Below are positions 55,318 through 64,000 of a DNA stretch of 64,000 nucleotides, in pieces. The translations under genes were made by a program, and so were the position numbers. The notes beneath the pieces are model-generated. The model saw only the letters and a list, made by a program, of their open reading frames with translations. It was not told the DNA's origin and searched no databases. The stretch spans positions 930,001 through 994,000 of the forward strand of contig NZ_OY782186.1 in assembly GCF_963677685.1 (NCBI RefSeq), read 5' to 3'. Positions within the stretch are counted from its first letter, which is position 1, and every line of letters begins with the position of its first letter. The DNA comes from an uncultured Bacteroides sp. GTDB lineage: Bacteria > Bacteroidota > Bacteroidia > Bacteroidales > Bacteroidaceae.

Positions 55318-55956
55318 TTATTTTTCGCTTTTCTGCGCTCCTTTTTTATTTTGTGGATCTTTCTTAGCCAATAAAACAATGTTGTATACGTATTCTGTCA
55401 TCCATTTTTCAGAATATCCTAAGCGTTCTTTGTATTGACGTACAGTAGCAGCTGTTTTGTGAACATCGTCAGCTTTCCATACTTTTTTGGTACATACGTC
55501 ATGTACTGTTTTCTCTGTCATACTGCGCAAGGCACTTTTGAATATTGAAGGAATACGGAATTTCCATTGCATCAGATTTCCCATCAGCATCATTAGATCA
55601 TTTGAGAATCCCTGGTACATGAATAGATAAGATTGCACATCATTTTGTGTCTTGCAACTTTTCTTTACGGATGTGTCTATTTCTTTGAAGAAGTTTTCAC
55701 TTAGTCCATAATCTTGCATGAGCATTTTTTTTGCGCGTGATTTTTCTGCTAATCCTAGTTTTCCATTCTGAGTCGCAATTTTGAACATGCGCTTAAAGTT
55801 GGCTACATCCGGTATGAAATTGATGTTAGTAATACCTAAGTTTACAGCTATTACCGACTGAAAATAGACGCGTGTCAGCGATACGAAATCTTCGACGTTA
55901 CCCACCGTTTTGGTCGTTTCGGATCCTCTTTTAAATAAAGTAGAAAATAAACTCAT
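55318..55956 (-). CDS. Conserved helical protein of unknown function
   Basis: 212 aa from the ATG at 55956 (MSLFSTLFKRGSET). The frame upstream adds 14 non-conserved residues. It is helical and soluble, with a basic C-terminal tail (QNKKGAQKSEK). No recognised motifs. Single gene with its own terminator. Confidence 0.7.
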   Translation of the reverse strand: MSLFSTLFKRGSETTKTVGNVEDFVSLTRVYFQSVIAVNLGITNINFIPDVANFKRMFKIATQNGKLGLAEKSRAKKMLMQDYGLSENFFKEIDTSVKKSCKTQNDVQSYLFMYQGFSNDLMMLMGNLMQWKFRIPSIFKSALRSMTEKTVHDVCTKKVWKADDVHKTAATVRQYKERLGYSEKWMTEYVYNIVLLAKKDPQNKKGAQKSEK

Positions 55957-56213
55957 CTTTTCAGATTTATGTAATTTTGTTATTAATATTATGTGCAAAT
56001 GTACAAAACAAAATCATTTGTGCCATCAGATTATGGAATTAATCTCTAAATGGTAAGCTATTTCATCTTGATAAAACTAGTCAAAAAATTGACATATACA
56101 GTCATTAAAGGGTTTTTAAGTGATTCTTTTGATTTTATAAACTATATTATATCTAATTATTTCAGGAAAGAATGTATTTTTGCCGCTCATATTAACAAGT
56201 ATAGCACAGAATT

Positions 56214-56390
56214 ATGAAAGAATTACTAGTAAAGATTGAGGCTTTGATTGCTGAATTTAACAAAGATGCTAATGCACAAATGGAAAATGGCAATAAATCT
56301 GCAGGAATACGTGCGCGTAAAGCTTCATTAGAAATTGAAAAATTAATGAAAGATTTTAGAAAAGTATCTTTGATAGATTCTAAAAAGTAG
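56214..56390 (+). CDS. Histone H1-like small protein
   Basis: 58 aa. Helical, with ALIAEFNKDANAQMENGNKS and RARKASLEIEKLMKDFRK typical of the Bacteroidetes histone H1-like (Hc1-type) family. It is short and lysine-rich, with a likely role in nucleoid compaction. A TATTTTTG -7-like element is near 56175, and a bidirectional terminator follows. Confidence 0.85.
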   Translation: MKELLVKIEALIAEFNKDANAQMENGNKSAGIRARKASLEIEKLMKDFRKVSLIDSKK

Positions 56391-56410
56391 TACGGTATTG
56401 ATCACAAAAA

Positions 56411-56443
56411 AAAGCCTCTTCATCTTTAGCATGAAGAGGCTTT
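56411..56443. terminator. Bidirectional terminator between the histone-like gene and clpB
   Basis: AAAGCCTCTTCAT (56411-56423) pairs with ATGAAGAGGCTTT (56431-56443) around a 7-nt loop. A-rich sequence lies on the left and T-rich on the right, so it can end both convergent genes. Confidence 0.88.
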
Positions 56444-56465
56444 CATTTTTTAGTCTCCTACTATT

Positions 56466-59054
56466 TCAATTCCTGAAGACTAATTTATCTTCAAAAGAAT
56501 CGACGATAATAGGTTTGTTTCGATCTACTTCCTGAGCCAGTAATTGCTTTGATAAATCATTTAGCAGATAATGTTGTATTGCCCTTTTTACAGGTCTTGC
56601 TCCAAACTCGGGATCATATCCGGCTTGTGCTATAAATTGTATAGCATCATCAGTCATTTGCAATTCTACTCCATTGTTGGCAAGCATTTTCTGTATGCCC
56701 TTTACTTGAAGTATAACGATCTGCTTTATCTCTTTTTCGTTAAGAGGTAAAAACATGATAGTTTCATCTATACGGTTAAGAAATTCAGGACGAATACTCT
56801 TCTTAAGCATATTAGTGACTTCTTTCTTTGTTTCTTCTACAATCACATCCTTATTTGTGTCATTCAATTTTTCCATTTGACTTTGGATGTAGCTGCTTCC
56901 CAAATTAGATGTCATGATAATAATGGTATTCTTAAAATTGACCATACGTCCTTTATTATCAGTTAAACGTCCGTCATCAAGCACTTGTAGTAAGATGTTA
57001 AAGACATCGGGATGAGCTTTCTCTATCTCATCAAACAATACAACAGAATAAGGTTTCCTTCGAATTGCTTCTGTTAATTGTCCGCCTTCATCATATCCTA
57101 CATATCCCGGAGGTGCTCCAACTAACCTTGAAACACTATGCTTTTCCTGATATTCACTCATGTCGATACGAGTCATCATTGCTTCGTCATCAAACAGAAA
57201 TTCTGCTAAGGCTTTGGCCAGCTCCGTTTTACCAACACCAGTGGTACCTAGAAAAATGAATGATCCGATAGGGCGCTTGGGATCTTGTAATCCGGCTCGG
57301 CTACGACGTACAGCATTTGATACGGCTTCAATAGCTTCCTCTTGCCCGATTACCCTTTTATGCAGCTCATCTTCTAAGAGTAAAAGTTTATCTTTTTCAC
57401 TTTGCAACATTTTGCTCACGGGTATACCGGTCCAACGAGAAACAACATCGGCAATATCTTCGGTATCTACCTCCTCTTTGATCATGGCGTTGTTTCCTTG
57501 CATAGTATGTAACTTTTGCTGGATATCCTCAATCTCTTTCTCTAGAGCTTGTAATCGGCCATATCTGATCTCAGCTACTTTACCATAATCGCCTTCTCGT
57601 TCTGCTTTGTCAGCTTCAAATTTGAGGTTCTCAATTTCTATTTTATTTTGCTGAATCTTGTTTACTAAAGTCTTTTCGCTTTGCCATTTTGCTTTAAACG
57701 AATTTTCCTGTTCTTTTAGTTCGGCTATTTCTTTATTTAAAACTTTTAGCTTGCCTTCATCTTTTTCACGTTTGATAGCTTCACGTTCTATCTCTAATTG
57801 TTTAATTTTACGTGAGATTTCATCTAGCTCTTCTGGAACAGAATCAACTTCCATACGTAATTTTGCAGCAGCTTCATCCATCAGGTCAATGGCTTTATCA
57901 GGCAAAAAGCGCTCTGTGATATAGCGGTTGCTCAATTCTACAGCAGCAATGATTGCATCATCTTTGATACGTACTTTATGATGATTCTCATAACGTTCCT
58001 TTAATCCTCGCAGAATAGAAATGGTACTAAGCGTATCCGGTTCATTTACTTGTACCGTTTGGAAACGACGTTCTAGTGCTTTGTCTTTTTCAAAGTATTT
58101 TTGATACTCATCTAATGTTGTGGCACCTATTGAACGTAATTCACCTCGTGCTAATGCTGGTTTGAGGATATTGGCTGCATCCATGGCTCCTTCACCTTTT
58201 CCGGCACCTACAAGTGTATGGATCTCGTCGATAAACAAGATCACATTTCCATCAGACTTGGTCACCTCATTAATGACTGATTTTAGTCTCTCCTCAAACT
58301 CTCCTTTGTACTTAGCTCCTGCTACGAGTGCACCCATATCGAGAGAATAAACCTGTTTGTTTTTTAGGTTTTCAGGTACGTCTCCTCTTAATATACGATT
58401 AGCTAGTCCTTCTACTATAGCTGTTTTACCAGTCCCGGGTTCACCTATTAATATAGGATTGTTTTTTGTTCTTCGACTTAGTATTTGTAACACACGTCGT
58501 ATTTCCTCATCACGCCCGATAACAGGGTCTAATTTACCGTTGCGGGCTGCCTCATTTAGGTTTATGGCATATTTATCCAAGCTTTGATACGTATCCTCGC
58601 TTGATTGTGAAGTAACCCTTTCACCCTTGCGTAATTCACTGATAGCTGAACGGAGTTCTTTTTCAGTCATACCAGCATCTTTTAGGATTGTTGCAGTCGT
58701 ACTTTTTACCGTCAACAAAGCTAATAGTAAATGCTCTAAAGAGACAAACTCATCTCCCATTTCTTTCGAATATTGAGTTGCCTTCTGAAGAACGTCATTG
58801 CTTTCTCTACTTAAATAACTCTCTCCTCCTGAAACTTTAGGAAAAGAATCAATCTGCTTATCAAGAACTGTTGAAATCTGTTGATTGTTTATTCCTAGTT
58901 TTTGAAAAATGAAATTGGTTACATTCTCTCCTTTATTCATTACAGCTCGAAGTAAGTGAGCTGTCTCAATAGCCTGCTGTCCATGACTTTGAGCCAAGTT
59001 TACGGCTTCTTGTACCGTCTCTTGTGATTTAATTGTAAAATTGTTAAAGTTCAT
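56466..59054 (-). CDS. clpB: ATP-dependent disaggregase ClpB
   Basis: 862 aa Hsp100 chaperone. The N-domain, AAA1 (Walker [11 protein letters not shown]), the middle coiled-coil domain (about 400-520) and AAA2 (Walker [11 protein letters not shown]) are all present. It disaggregates proteins with DnaK. No ClpP-binding tripeptide loop is expected. It is monocistronic with a palindrome upstream at 59108-59122 that may be an operator. Confidence 0.96.
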   Translation of the reverse strand: MNFNNFTIKSQETVQEAVNLAQSHGQQAIETAHLLRAVMNKGENVTNFIFQKLGINNQQISTVLDKQIDSFPKVSGGESYLSRESNDVLQKATQYSKEMGDEFVSLEHLLLALLTVKSTTATILKDAGMTEKELRSAISELRKGERVTSQSSEDTYQSLDKYAINLNEAARNGKLDPVIGRDEEIRRVLQILSRRTKNNPILIGEPGTGKTAIVEGLANRILRGDVPENLKNKQVYSLDMGALVAGAKYKGEFEERLKSVINEVTKSDGNVILFIDEIHTLVGAGKGEGAMDAANILKPALARGELRSIGATTLDEYQKYFEKDKALERRFQTVQVNEPDTLSTISILRGLKERYENHHKVRIKDDAIIAAVELSNRYITERFLPDKAIDLMDEAAAKLRMEVDSVPEELDEISRKIKQLEIEREAIKREKDEGKLKVLNKEIAELKEQENSFKAKWQSEKTLVNKIQQNKIEIENLKFEADKAEREGDYGKVAEIRYGRLQALEKEIEDIQQKLHTMQGNNAMIKEEVDTEDIADVVSRWTGIPVSKMLQSEKDKLLLLEDELHKRVIGQEEAIEAVSNAVRRSRAGLQDPKRPIGSFIFLGTTGVGKTELAKALAEFLFDDEAMMTRIDMSEYQEKHSVSRLVGAPPGYVGYDEGGQLTEAIRRKPYSVVLFDEIEKAHPDVFNILLQVLDDGRLTDNKGRMVNFKNTIIIMTSNLGSSYIQSQMEKLNDTNKDVIVEETKKEVTNMLKKSIRPEFLNRIDETIMFLPLNEKEIKQIVILQVKGIQKMLANNGVELQMTDDAIQFIAQAGYDPEFGARPVKRAIQHYLLNDLSKQLLAQEVDRNKPIIVDSFEDKLVFRN

Positions 59055-59107
59055 ATTGTTTTGTTCTCCTTTCTTTTTTCCTTGTCTATTAATAATAATT
59101 TCTAAAC

Positions 59108-59122
59108 GGCAAAGAATTTGCC
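59108..59122. promoter_or_regulatory. Inverted repeat upstream of clpB
   Basis: GGCAAA-GAA-TTTGCC, a perfect 6-bp palindrome with a 3-bp centre, lies 54 bp ahead of the clpB start. A second inverted repeat, TGAC-N5-GTCA, is at 59168-59180. These could be operator sites for stress control. Confidence 0.35.
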
Positions 59123-59263
59123 ATTGAAAGTAAACTGACTAAATTACATATTCTTATTCTCTTTTTATGACAAATAGTCAGGGTTTTCTTCTTTTAATAT
59201 GTCAAAAAGTACATTACTTATGAAGCAGTATTACTTTATTTTATGGAAACTATGGAAAGTGCT

Positions 59264-59293
59264 GTTTGCATAAAGATGATTTTTGTATCTTTA
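59264..59293 (+). promoter_or_regulatory. Promoter of the 193-aa gene/LysR unit
   Basis: TTTG at 59264-59267 is followed after 18 bp by TATCTTTA at 59286-59293, one base from the -7 consensus, about 28 bp ahead of the ATG at 59321. Confidence 0.45.
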
Positions 59294-59320
59294 TCCCTTT
59301 AAAGAGTAAATGGATTATTT

Positions 59321-59902
59321 ATGGCAGAAAAAATACAACTGGCTGAAACGGTGATGCTGATGGATGCGGCATATCTGAATTTAGTAATTGCTGATTTGAA
59401 AAAGAACTTTGAACGTATATTGGGACGTTCGTTGCATGATATTGACTTAGCCCAATTGATCACCTATTTAGCTTTGGACTCATCTATCTCACAAGGAAAA
59501 AATGAGATACAAGTGCTTTGGGTCTATGATGAAAAGTCTTCTACATTGGTTCATTGTAATCCTTCTGATTTGAAAGAGGAGTTGAACGGGGTGGCTTTCA
59601 CTAATCAATTTGGAGAGTTTTCGTTTGCCGGTGTTCCTGCTGAGCATCTAGTTTCTTGCAAGGAGCTATATCTTGATTTACTTACTATTGTAGCAGACTC
59701 GAGCGATGTGAAGAAAATAATAATAGTTTCTCATGACGAAACGTCTGATGCTTCTTTAGAGAAAGAAATAGGAAAGATTAAAGATAAAGAAATTATTTAT
59801 TTCCGTATGAATGAACCTCAAAGCGAAGCATCTTACCGATGGGAACTGTTAGCATATCCTGTAATGCAAGCTTTGGGAATACGAGGTGATGAATTGTCAT
59901 GA
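59321..59902 (+). CDS. Cytoplasmic protein of unknown function
   Basis: 193 aa, soluble, not recognised. The first part is helical (LMDAAYLNLVIADLKKNFERILGRSL), then mixed alpha/beta (IQVLWVYDEKSSTLVHC, IIIVSHDETSD). There is no membrane segment. It lies 19 nt upstream of the LysR regulator and is probably in one operon with it. Confidence 0.72.
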   Translation: MAEKIQLAETVMLMDAAYLNLVIADLKKNFERILGRSLHDIDLAQLITYLALDSSISQGKNEIQVLWVYDEKSSTLVHCNPSDLKEELNGVAFTNQFGEFSFAGVPAEHLVSCKELYLDLLTIVADSSDVKKIIIVSHDETSDASLEKEIGKIKDKEIIYFRMNEPQSEASYRWELLAYPVMQALGIRGDELS

Positions 59903-59921
59903 TAGCAAAATCTGAGTGTAT

Positions 59922-60818
59922 ATGTCTGATTTTCGTCTTAAAGTTTTTTTCTCTGTTGCTAAGAATCTGAGCTTTACTAAAGCCTCACAAGAACTATTTA
60001 TTAGTCAGCCGGCTATTACAAAGCATATTCAAGAATTGGAAGCAACTTATCAGGTCCGTTTGTTTGACAGACAAGGGGGGCGGATATCATTAACTTCTGC
60101 CGGTAAGCTCATGTTAGAACATAGCGAGCGTATTCTTGAAAATTATAAGCAATTGGAGTATGAGATGAATCTACTTCACAATGCTTATACTGGTGAGTTA
60201 AGACTTGGTGCCAGTACTACTATTGCTCAATATGTTCTTCCACCTTTATTAGCAAGTTTCATCGAAAAGTTTCCGCAAGTACATCTTTCTTTAATGAGTG
60301 GCAATTCCCGAGAAGTAGAAACGGCATTGCAGGAACATCGAATTGATTTGGGCTTAGTAGAGGGGATTGTTCGTTTGCCTAATCTGAAATATACCGATTT
60401 TCTAAAGGATGAGCTCGTGGCAATAGTGCGTCCCGATAATAAATTATTGTTGGCTGAGGAAATTTTACCAGAAGATTTAAAACAAATACCATTAGTACTT
60501 CGTGAGAGAGGATCCGGAACTCTGGACGTCTTTGAAAAAGCTTTGTTAAAGCATGGCCTTAAACTCTCATCTTTGCGTGTCTTGTTATATTTGGGAAGTA
60601 CAGAAAGCATAAAACTTTTCTTAGCAAAATCCGATTGCATGGGTATTGTTTCTGTGCGCTCCGTTAGGCGCGAATTGCTAGCAGGTCTTTTTAAAGTTGT
60701 GGAAATTAAGAATATGCCATTGCTGCGTACTTTTAGTTTTGTTCAATTGCAAGGGCAGGAGGGAGGTCTCTCTTCCGTATTTATGCAATTCACGGCTCGT
60801 CATAACGAAAAGTTATAG
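59922..60818 (+). CDS. LysR-family transcriptional regulator
   Basis: 298 aa from the ATG at 59922. A GTG two codons upstream is possible. The N-terminal winged HTH (LSFTKASQELFISQPAITKHIQELEATY) and a periplasmic-binding-like sensor domain are complete. The similarity to CysB/CysL-like members and the next gene (YeiH family) suggest sulfur-related control, an inference. Most LysR proteins regulate their neighbour. Confidence 0.9.
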   Translation: MSDFRLKVFFSVAKNLSFTKASQELFISQPAITKHIQELEATYQVRLFDRQGGRISLTSAGKLMLEHSERILENYKQLEYEMNLLHNAYTGELRLGASTTIAQYVLPPLLASFIEKFPQVHLSLMSGNSREVETALQEHRIDLGLVEGIVRLPNLKYTDFLKDELVAIVRPDNKLLLAEEILPEDLKQIPLVLRERGSGTLDVFEKALLKHGLKLSSLRVLLYLGSTESIKLFLAKSDCMGIVSVRSVRRELLAGLFKVVEIKNMPLLRTFSFVQLQGQEGGLSSVFMQFTARHNEKL

Positions 60819-60888
60819 CGTATAAAAAGAAACGATTAGTTTTTATCTTGAAAGCTCTTTACCTTTGCAGACATAAACAATAATAATT

Positions 60889-61878
60889 ATGGCTGAATTA
60901 CTTCATTCACTGAAAACGAACAATAAAACGATTTATGTTTCATTGGTGATCGTTTTGTTTTTTTTCTTATTTCTTGATTATATTCCCGGGTTATCTGCTT
61001 ATTCCTCTTGGTTAACTCCACCTGTTGCCTTATTTATAGGCCTTTTATATGCTTTGCTTTGTGGACAAGCTCATCCTAAATTTAATAAGAAAGTGTCTAA
61101 GTATTTACTGCAATACTCTGTAGTAGCTTTGGGCTTTGGTATGAATTTACAAGCATCTATTGCTTCTGGTCGGCAAGGTATGGAATTTACTATTATTTCT
61201 GTTCTAGGTACAATGCTTCTTGGGTGGTTCATTGGTCGTAAATGTCTCAAAGTAGGGCGAGATACTTCTTACCTTATTAGTTCGGGAACTGCCATTTGTG
61301 GTGGGAGTGCTATTGCAGCTATAGGTCCCGTATTACGAGCGAAAGATAGTGAGATGTCTGTTGCCTTGGGAACTATTTTTATTCTGAATGCAATAGCCCT
61401 CTTTATTTTTCCGGTGATAGGTCATTGGCTAGGTATGAGTCAGCAAGATTTTGGAACTTGGGCAGCTATTGCCATTCATGATACAAGTTCTGTGGTAGGA
61501 GCTGGAGCAGCGTATGGTGAGGAAGCTTTGAAGATTGCTACTACTATCAAGCTTACTCGTGCTTTGTGGATTATTCCTTTGGCTTTAGTTACTTCAGTTA
61601 TTTTTAAGAGTAAGGGACAAAAAATAAATATACCTTGGTTTATTTTCTTTTTTCTGCTTGCTATGATATTCAATACGTATTTACTTGATGGAGTGCCTCA
61701 AGTAGGGCAGGCTATAAATCACTTGGGACGTAAAGGACTAACAGTTACTCTGTTTTTTATAGGTGCTTCTCTTTCTAGAGATGTTCTGAAAGCTGTTGGC
61801 ATAAAGCCTCTTGTTCAAGGTGTTTTGCTTTGGCTAGTCATTAGTTTAAGTACACTTGCTTATATCTATTACTTCTAA
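60889..61878 (+). CDS. YeiH/UPF0324-family putative sulfate exporter
   Basis: 329 aa, about ten transmembrane helices with the family blocks SSGTAICGGSAIAAIGPV and AIAIHDTSSVVGAGAAYG. The activity is assigned to sulfur compounds in E. coli relatives by homology only. A TACCTTTG -7-like element at 60860-60867 suggests its own promoter after the LysR gene. Confidence 0.88.
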   Translation: MAELLHSLKTNNKTIYVSLVIVLFFFLFLDYIPGLSAYSSWLTPPVALFIGLLYALLCGQAHPKFNKKVSKYLLQYSVVALGFGMNLQASIASGRQGMEFTIISVLGTMLLGWFIGRKCLKVGRDTSYLISSGTAICGGSAIAAIGPVLRAKDSEMSVALGTIFILNAIALFIFPVIGHWLGMSQQDFGTWAAIAIHDTSSVVGAGAAYGEEALKIATTIKLTRALWIIPLALVTSVIFKSKGQKINIPWFIFFFLLAMIFNTYLLDGVPQVGQAINHLGRKGLTVTLFFIGASLSRDVLKAVGIKPLVQGVLLWLVISLSTLAYIYYF

Positions 61879-61977
61879 TAGCTTTTATTAATATGTCTAG
61901 TTGTTGAGAGGTAATTGGATAAAATGAAAAAGTCTCTAGATGGAATCTTAAAATAGATCGTAACCTCTTTAAAACAG

Positions 61978-62027
61978 TGCCCTTATTTATCTTTTCCTAT
62001 TTGGAAATATTTGATAGATAAGGGCAT
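61978..62027 (+). terminator. Possible terminator after the YeiH-family gene
   Basis: GTGCCCTTATTTATC pairs with GATAGATAAGGGCAT with one wobble across a 20-nt loop. No T tract follows, so it is a weak call. Confidence 0.4.
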
Positions 62028-62120
62028 TGCTATTTATACCTAAAGCTATACTGTCAATAGAGCTTTCTTGGCTTTCTGCTTGTAGACGAGTTTATTGCGG
62101 TGTTATTTTTTGAGTCAGAT

Positions 62121-62759
62121 TCAATCTATTCCGTATATAGTATCTAATTTTTTGAGAGAAGAAAAATCCATATCTTTTAGTTTTTCTATATCTTTCAATC
62201 CTTTTAGATTCTTTAATTTCTCTAATTCTTTTAAGCCTTTGAAATTCTTTAATATTTCTCTTTTGTCAAAATGACCCATAGAATAAGTGTTGTAGGACTG
62301 TCCGTTAATTAGTGTAATACGCCGGATATCATCGAACGACATTTCTCCAATTAGATGTGTGTATTTCTCTTTGGCTCCTTCGGTTATCATAATTAAGTCA
62401 GTTATTTTGTCTCCTTTCTTTTTAATGTAAAAGGCAGAAGAAGAAGCAATTCCTTTTTGTTTCATAAGCAATTCATATTTTCCCTTATCGATGAGGTTCT
62501 TAATATCCTTTTTCATCTCTTTCATTATTTTCTGATCAAATGTGGAGATAATATAGATTGCATCAAGTTGATTTGCCACTTTAGTAATAATCACATCTTG
62601 ATTGATCACTCTAGGGCTCATACTTAACATTGCCTTTGAGATATAGACAGATGTTACATTGGGCATGTCATTGTATTTGTTGTAAAGGCTATTTTGCGCT
62701 TTTGCATTGAATCCTAGAATCATTGCAAAAAGAATTGTAGCATAGATTATTCTTTTCAT
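62121..62759 (-). CDS. DUF4252 exported protein
   Basis: 212 aa with a signal peptide (ending NAKAQ). The DUF4252 body (MPNVTSVYISKAMLSMS and ASSSAFYIKKKGDKITDLIMITEG) is followed by a C-terminal 12-residue repeat: KNFKGLKELEKL, then KNLKGLKDIEKL. Family members follow ECF sigma factor genes. The function is unknown. It is the third gene of the sigma operon, 16 nt after the anti-sigma-like gene. Confidence 0.86.
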   Translation of the reverse strand: MKRIIYATILFAMILGFNAKAQNSLYNKYNDMPNVTSVYISKAMLSMSPRVINQDVIITKVANQLDAIYIISTFDQKIMKEMKKDIKNLIDKGKYELLMKQKGIASSSAFYIKKKGDKITDLIMITEGAKEKYTHLIGEMSFDDIRRITLINGQSYNTYSMGHFDKREILKNFKGLKELEKLKNLKGLKDIEKLKDMDFSSLKKLDTIYGID

Positions 62760-62775
62760 AATATAACATTTTTAA

Positions 62776-63288
62776 TTATTTAATTTCTTTGATCACCTCT
62801 TGATTTACCCGGGATATTTCTTTTTTATTTTCTTTAAGTTCCTTGAAACCTTTATTCATATTAGTTGATACTTCCGCTAATGCTGTTTGCATGGCCTTGT
62901 ATGCTTCCTGAGGATTTGTGTATGTATCCTGCGGAGTTTTGTTCATATAATAATCATCTACCTTATAACCAACGAAGAACATAATAAATAGGCAGGCAGC
63001 TATCCCCCCAACTCTCATCCAATTTATTTTACTCTTATTTCTAGGTAGGAATATTTTCTCTTCTTCTGCTTTTTTATCAATCAATATTCCTAGTTTAGTC
63101 TCTAAATCACGAGGTACCTTAAGCCGATTTGGTGAAGGGGATAAAGCTTTAAATATTTTCTGCTCATTTAGCAAAAAATCCGGCACATCCTCTCTCTCAA
63201 AATACTCTTTTAGTATTTTTTCCTCCTCCTCAGTGGCTTTCCCCTCATAAAATGCAGTTAATAGCGCCTTAATATTTTCCACTTTCAT
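62776..63288 (-). CDS. Single-pass membrane protein, probable anti-sigma factor
   Basis: 170 aa. The N-terminal acidic helices (LLTAFYEGKATEEEEKILKEYFE) resemble an anti-sigma domain, a transmembrane helix lies near residue 92-110 (VGGIAACLFIMFFVGY), and the C-terminal extracytoplasmic part is helical. It overlaps the sigma factor gene by 20 nt, a layout typical of sigma/anti-sigma pairs, so I infer the role from position. Confidence 0.78.
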   Translation of the reverse strand: MKVENIKALLTAFYEGKATEEEEKILKEYFEREDVPDFLLNEQKIFKALSPSPNRLKVPRDLETKLGILIDKKAEEEKIFLPRNKSKINWMRVGGIAACLFIMFFVGYKVDDYYMNKTPQDTYTNPQEAYKAMQTALAEVSTNMNKGFKELKENKKEISRVNQEVIKEIK

Positions 63289-63784
63289 AGTTGTTTAGTT
63301 TATTAAATCGTTCACGAATTTTTTTTCGACCTCTGGATAGTAAAACTCTTACGTTTATACTATTTAATCCCGTTATTTTTTCAACCTCTTCAAATGAGCA
63401 ACCTTTTACGTCTTTCAGTAAAATGACTTTTCTCTGTTGTTCTGGTAAACAATTAATTAATTGCTTTACTTGTTGTATTTCATCTTTTGTTTCAAGGTTT
63501 TCTGTCGTTGCTGTTTCCTGTATCGTTGTTAGCTCTACTGATTTTCTTTCAATAATATGTTTACCTGAGCGCAAGATGTCAAAACACATATTTTTCACCA
63601 GTGTGACGCTGAAAGCTTCCGGGTTTTTTATTGCACTCAGCCCTTTTCTTTTGTCCCACAGTTTAAGATAAGCTTCCTGTATTAAATCTTCAGCATCCGC
63701 TTCGTTTTCTAATAGTTGATATGCTATGTAGTAGAGCTTCTGGTGAAAAGGTAAATATTTTTTCTTAAAAGTATCAGCATCCAT
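63269..63784 (-). CDS. ECF-family RNA polymerase sigma factor
   Basis: 171 aa. Region 2 has ENEADAEDLIQEAYLKLWD, and region 4 has LPEQQRKVILLKDVKGCSFEEVEKITGLNSINVRVLLSRGRKKIRE. No region 3 or 1.1 is present. It probably controls its own operon with the anti-sigma-like gene (20-nt overlap) and DUF4252. Confidence 0.93.
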   Translation of the reverse strand: MDADTFKKKYLPFHQKLYYIAYQLLENEADAEDLIQEAYLKLWDKRKGLSAIKNPEAFSVTLVKNMCFDILRSGKHIIERKSVELTTIQETATTENLETKDEIQQVKQLINCLPEQQRKVILLKDVKGCSFEEVEKITGLNSINVRVLLSRGRKKIRERFNKLNNYESGKY

Positions 63785-63860
63785 TAATATTCTCTCTTTG
63801 TTCTGTATATTTCTTAGACGTGAGATTGCTGCTTTTTGTTACAACGAATTAGTAATAAAT

Positions 63861-63920
63861 AAAATCTCTATTATTCCGATTCAGTTTTGGGTAAAAACGA
63901 TTCGGAGTAATAGAGATTTT
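63861..63920 (-). terminator. Long hairpin upstream of the sigma gene, probable terminator of a gene to the right
   Basis: AAAATCTCTATTATTCCGA pairs with TCGGAGTAATAGAGATTTT with one wobble around a loop of about 20 nt. On the minus strand it is followed by TTTTATTTATTA, which fits the terminator of a minus-strand gene that enters from the right edge. Confidence 0.6.
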
Positions 63921-63978
63921 TATTAGTTGATTCAGATAACTTCACTCAACTATGCTTTAAAAATATGAATTTAATTCA

Positions 63979-64000
63979 TTACTTCAGTTTGATTATGGTA
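63979..64000 (-). CDS. 3' end of a gene cut by the window edge
   Basis: Only six sense codons (TIIKLK) and a TAA stop are present on the minus strand. The position 58 nt ahead of the terminator-like hairpin at 63861-63920 makes it plausible that a gene ends here, but so short a frame is weak evidence. Confidence 0.3.

Noticed and set aside
57160..57588. 142-codon plus-strand frame opposite clpB
   Set aside because: It is a shadow of clpB, which has full domain structure on the other strand. Serine-rich translation is typical of such shadows.
60227..60640. 137-codon minus-strand frame opposite the LysR gene
   Set aside because: Fully inside the LysR coding sequence, with no separate promoter or motif.
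1..64000. CRISPR arrays, rRNA genes or insertion sequences
   Set aside because: No regularly spaced repeats, no rRNA-like sequence and no transposase-like protein were seen in the window.

Overview
The window looks like chromosomal DNA of a Bacteroides-type organism (order Bacteroidales). It is AT-rich, and start sites mostly lack strong Shine-Dalgarno sequences. Several genes are preceded by the Bacteroides primary-sigma promoter (TTG or TTTG about 19 bp ahead of TAnnTTTG). The families are typical of the group: DUF4105, DUF4831, DUF4837, DUF4252, DUF5020, a CorC/GldE-like CNNM protein, LptC and LptE as small lipoproteins, and a histone H1-like protein. There are about 66 protein genes including short and partial ones, one tRNA (Trp) and one tmRNA. 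I found no rRNA, CRISPR array, transposase or integrase.

Layout. 0-12.3 kb: an envelope and housekeeping run (coaX, a barrel protein, a TPR protein, lptC, a CNNM protein, a PpiD-like chaperone, rlmN, a DUF4837 lipoprotein, pdxA). 12.4-17.4 kb: a sulfatase-fold membrane enzyme divergent from an operon of a sigma-54 activator, lptE, a TPR protein and secG. 17.5-28.9 kb: an MFS transporter, DUF4831, nnr, a peptide symporter, then hpt-adk-obg-pgeF-B3/B4, a 459-bp hairpin-rich gap and a lactonase-family lipoprotein. 29.0-29.4 kb: tmRNA.

29.7-39.2 kb is the accessory part. It starts right after tmRNA, a common island-insertion target, with a compact four-gene operon: an HNH nuclease, a soluble helical protein, a DUF4407 membrane protein and a membrane coiled-coil protein. 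This is the best candidate here for an undescribed system, but no function can be read from the sequence. Next come an orphan surface protein, a hipBA toxin-antitoxin module with repeated operator-like sites, a small membrane protein and a Crp-type regulator with two redox-type genes.

39.6-64 kb returns to core functions: a PAP2 phosphatase, a methyltransferase, dinB, an M1 peptidase, a 44-aa small gene, rny, zapA, a five-gene operon with a MarR-like regulator and a nucleosidase, tRNA-Trp, an ArsC/Spx-like protein with a UDG-fold glycosylase, a DUF5020 porin with a nucleobase symporter, a KamA-family radical SAM protein, a histone-like protein, clpB, a LysR/YeiH locus and an ECF sigma operon.

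The most striking non-coding signals are a perfect 16-bp inverted repeat inside the start of pgeF, a terminator-like hairpin directly ahead of rny, tandem hairpins behind the lactonase gene, and 13-bp direct repeats 41 bp apart before hipB. Structures and promoters were read by eye and are not computed predictions.
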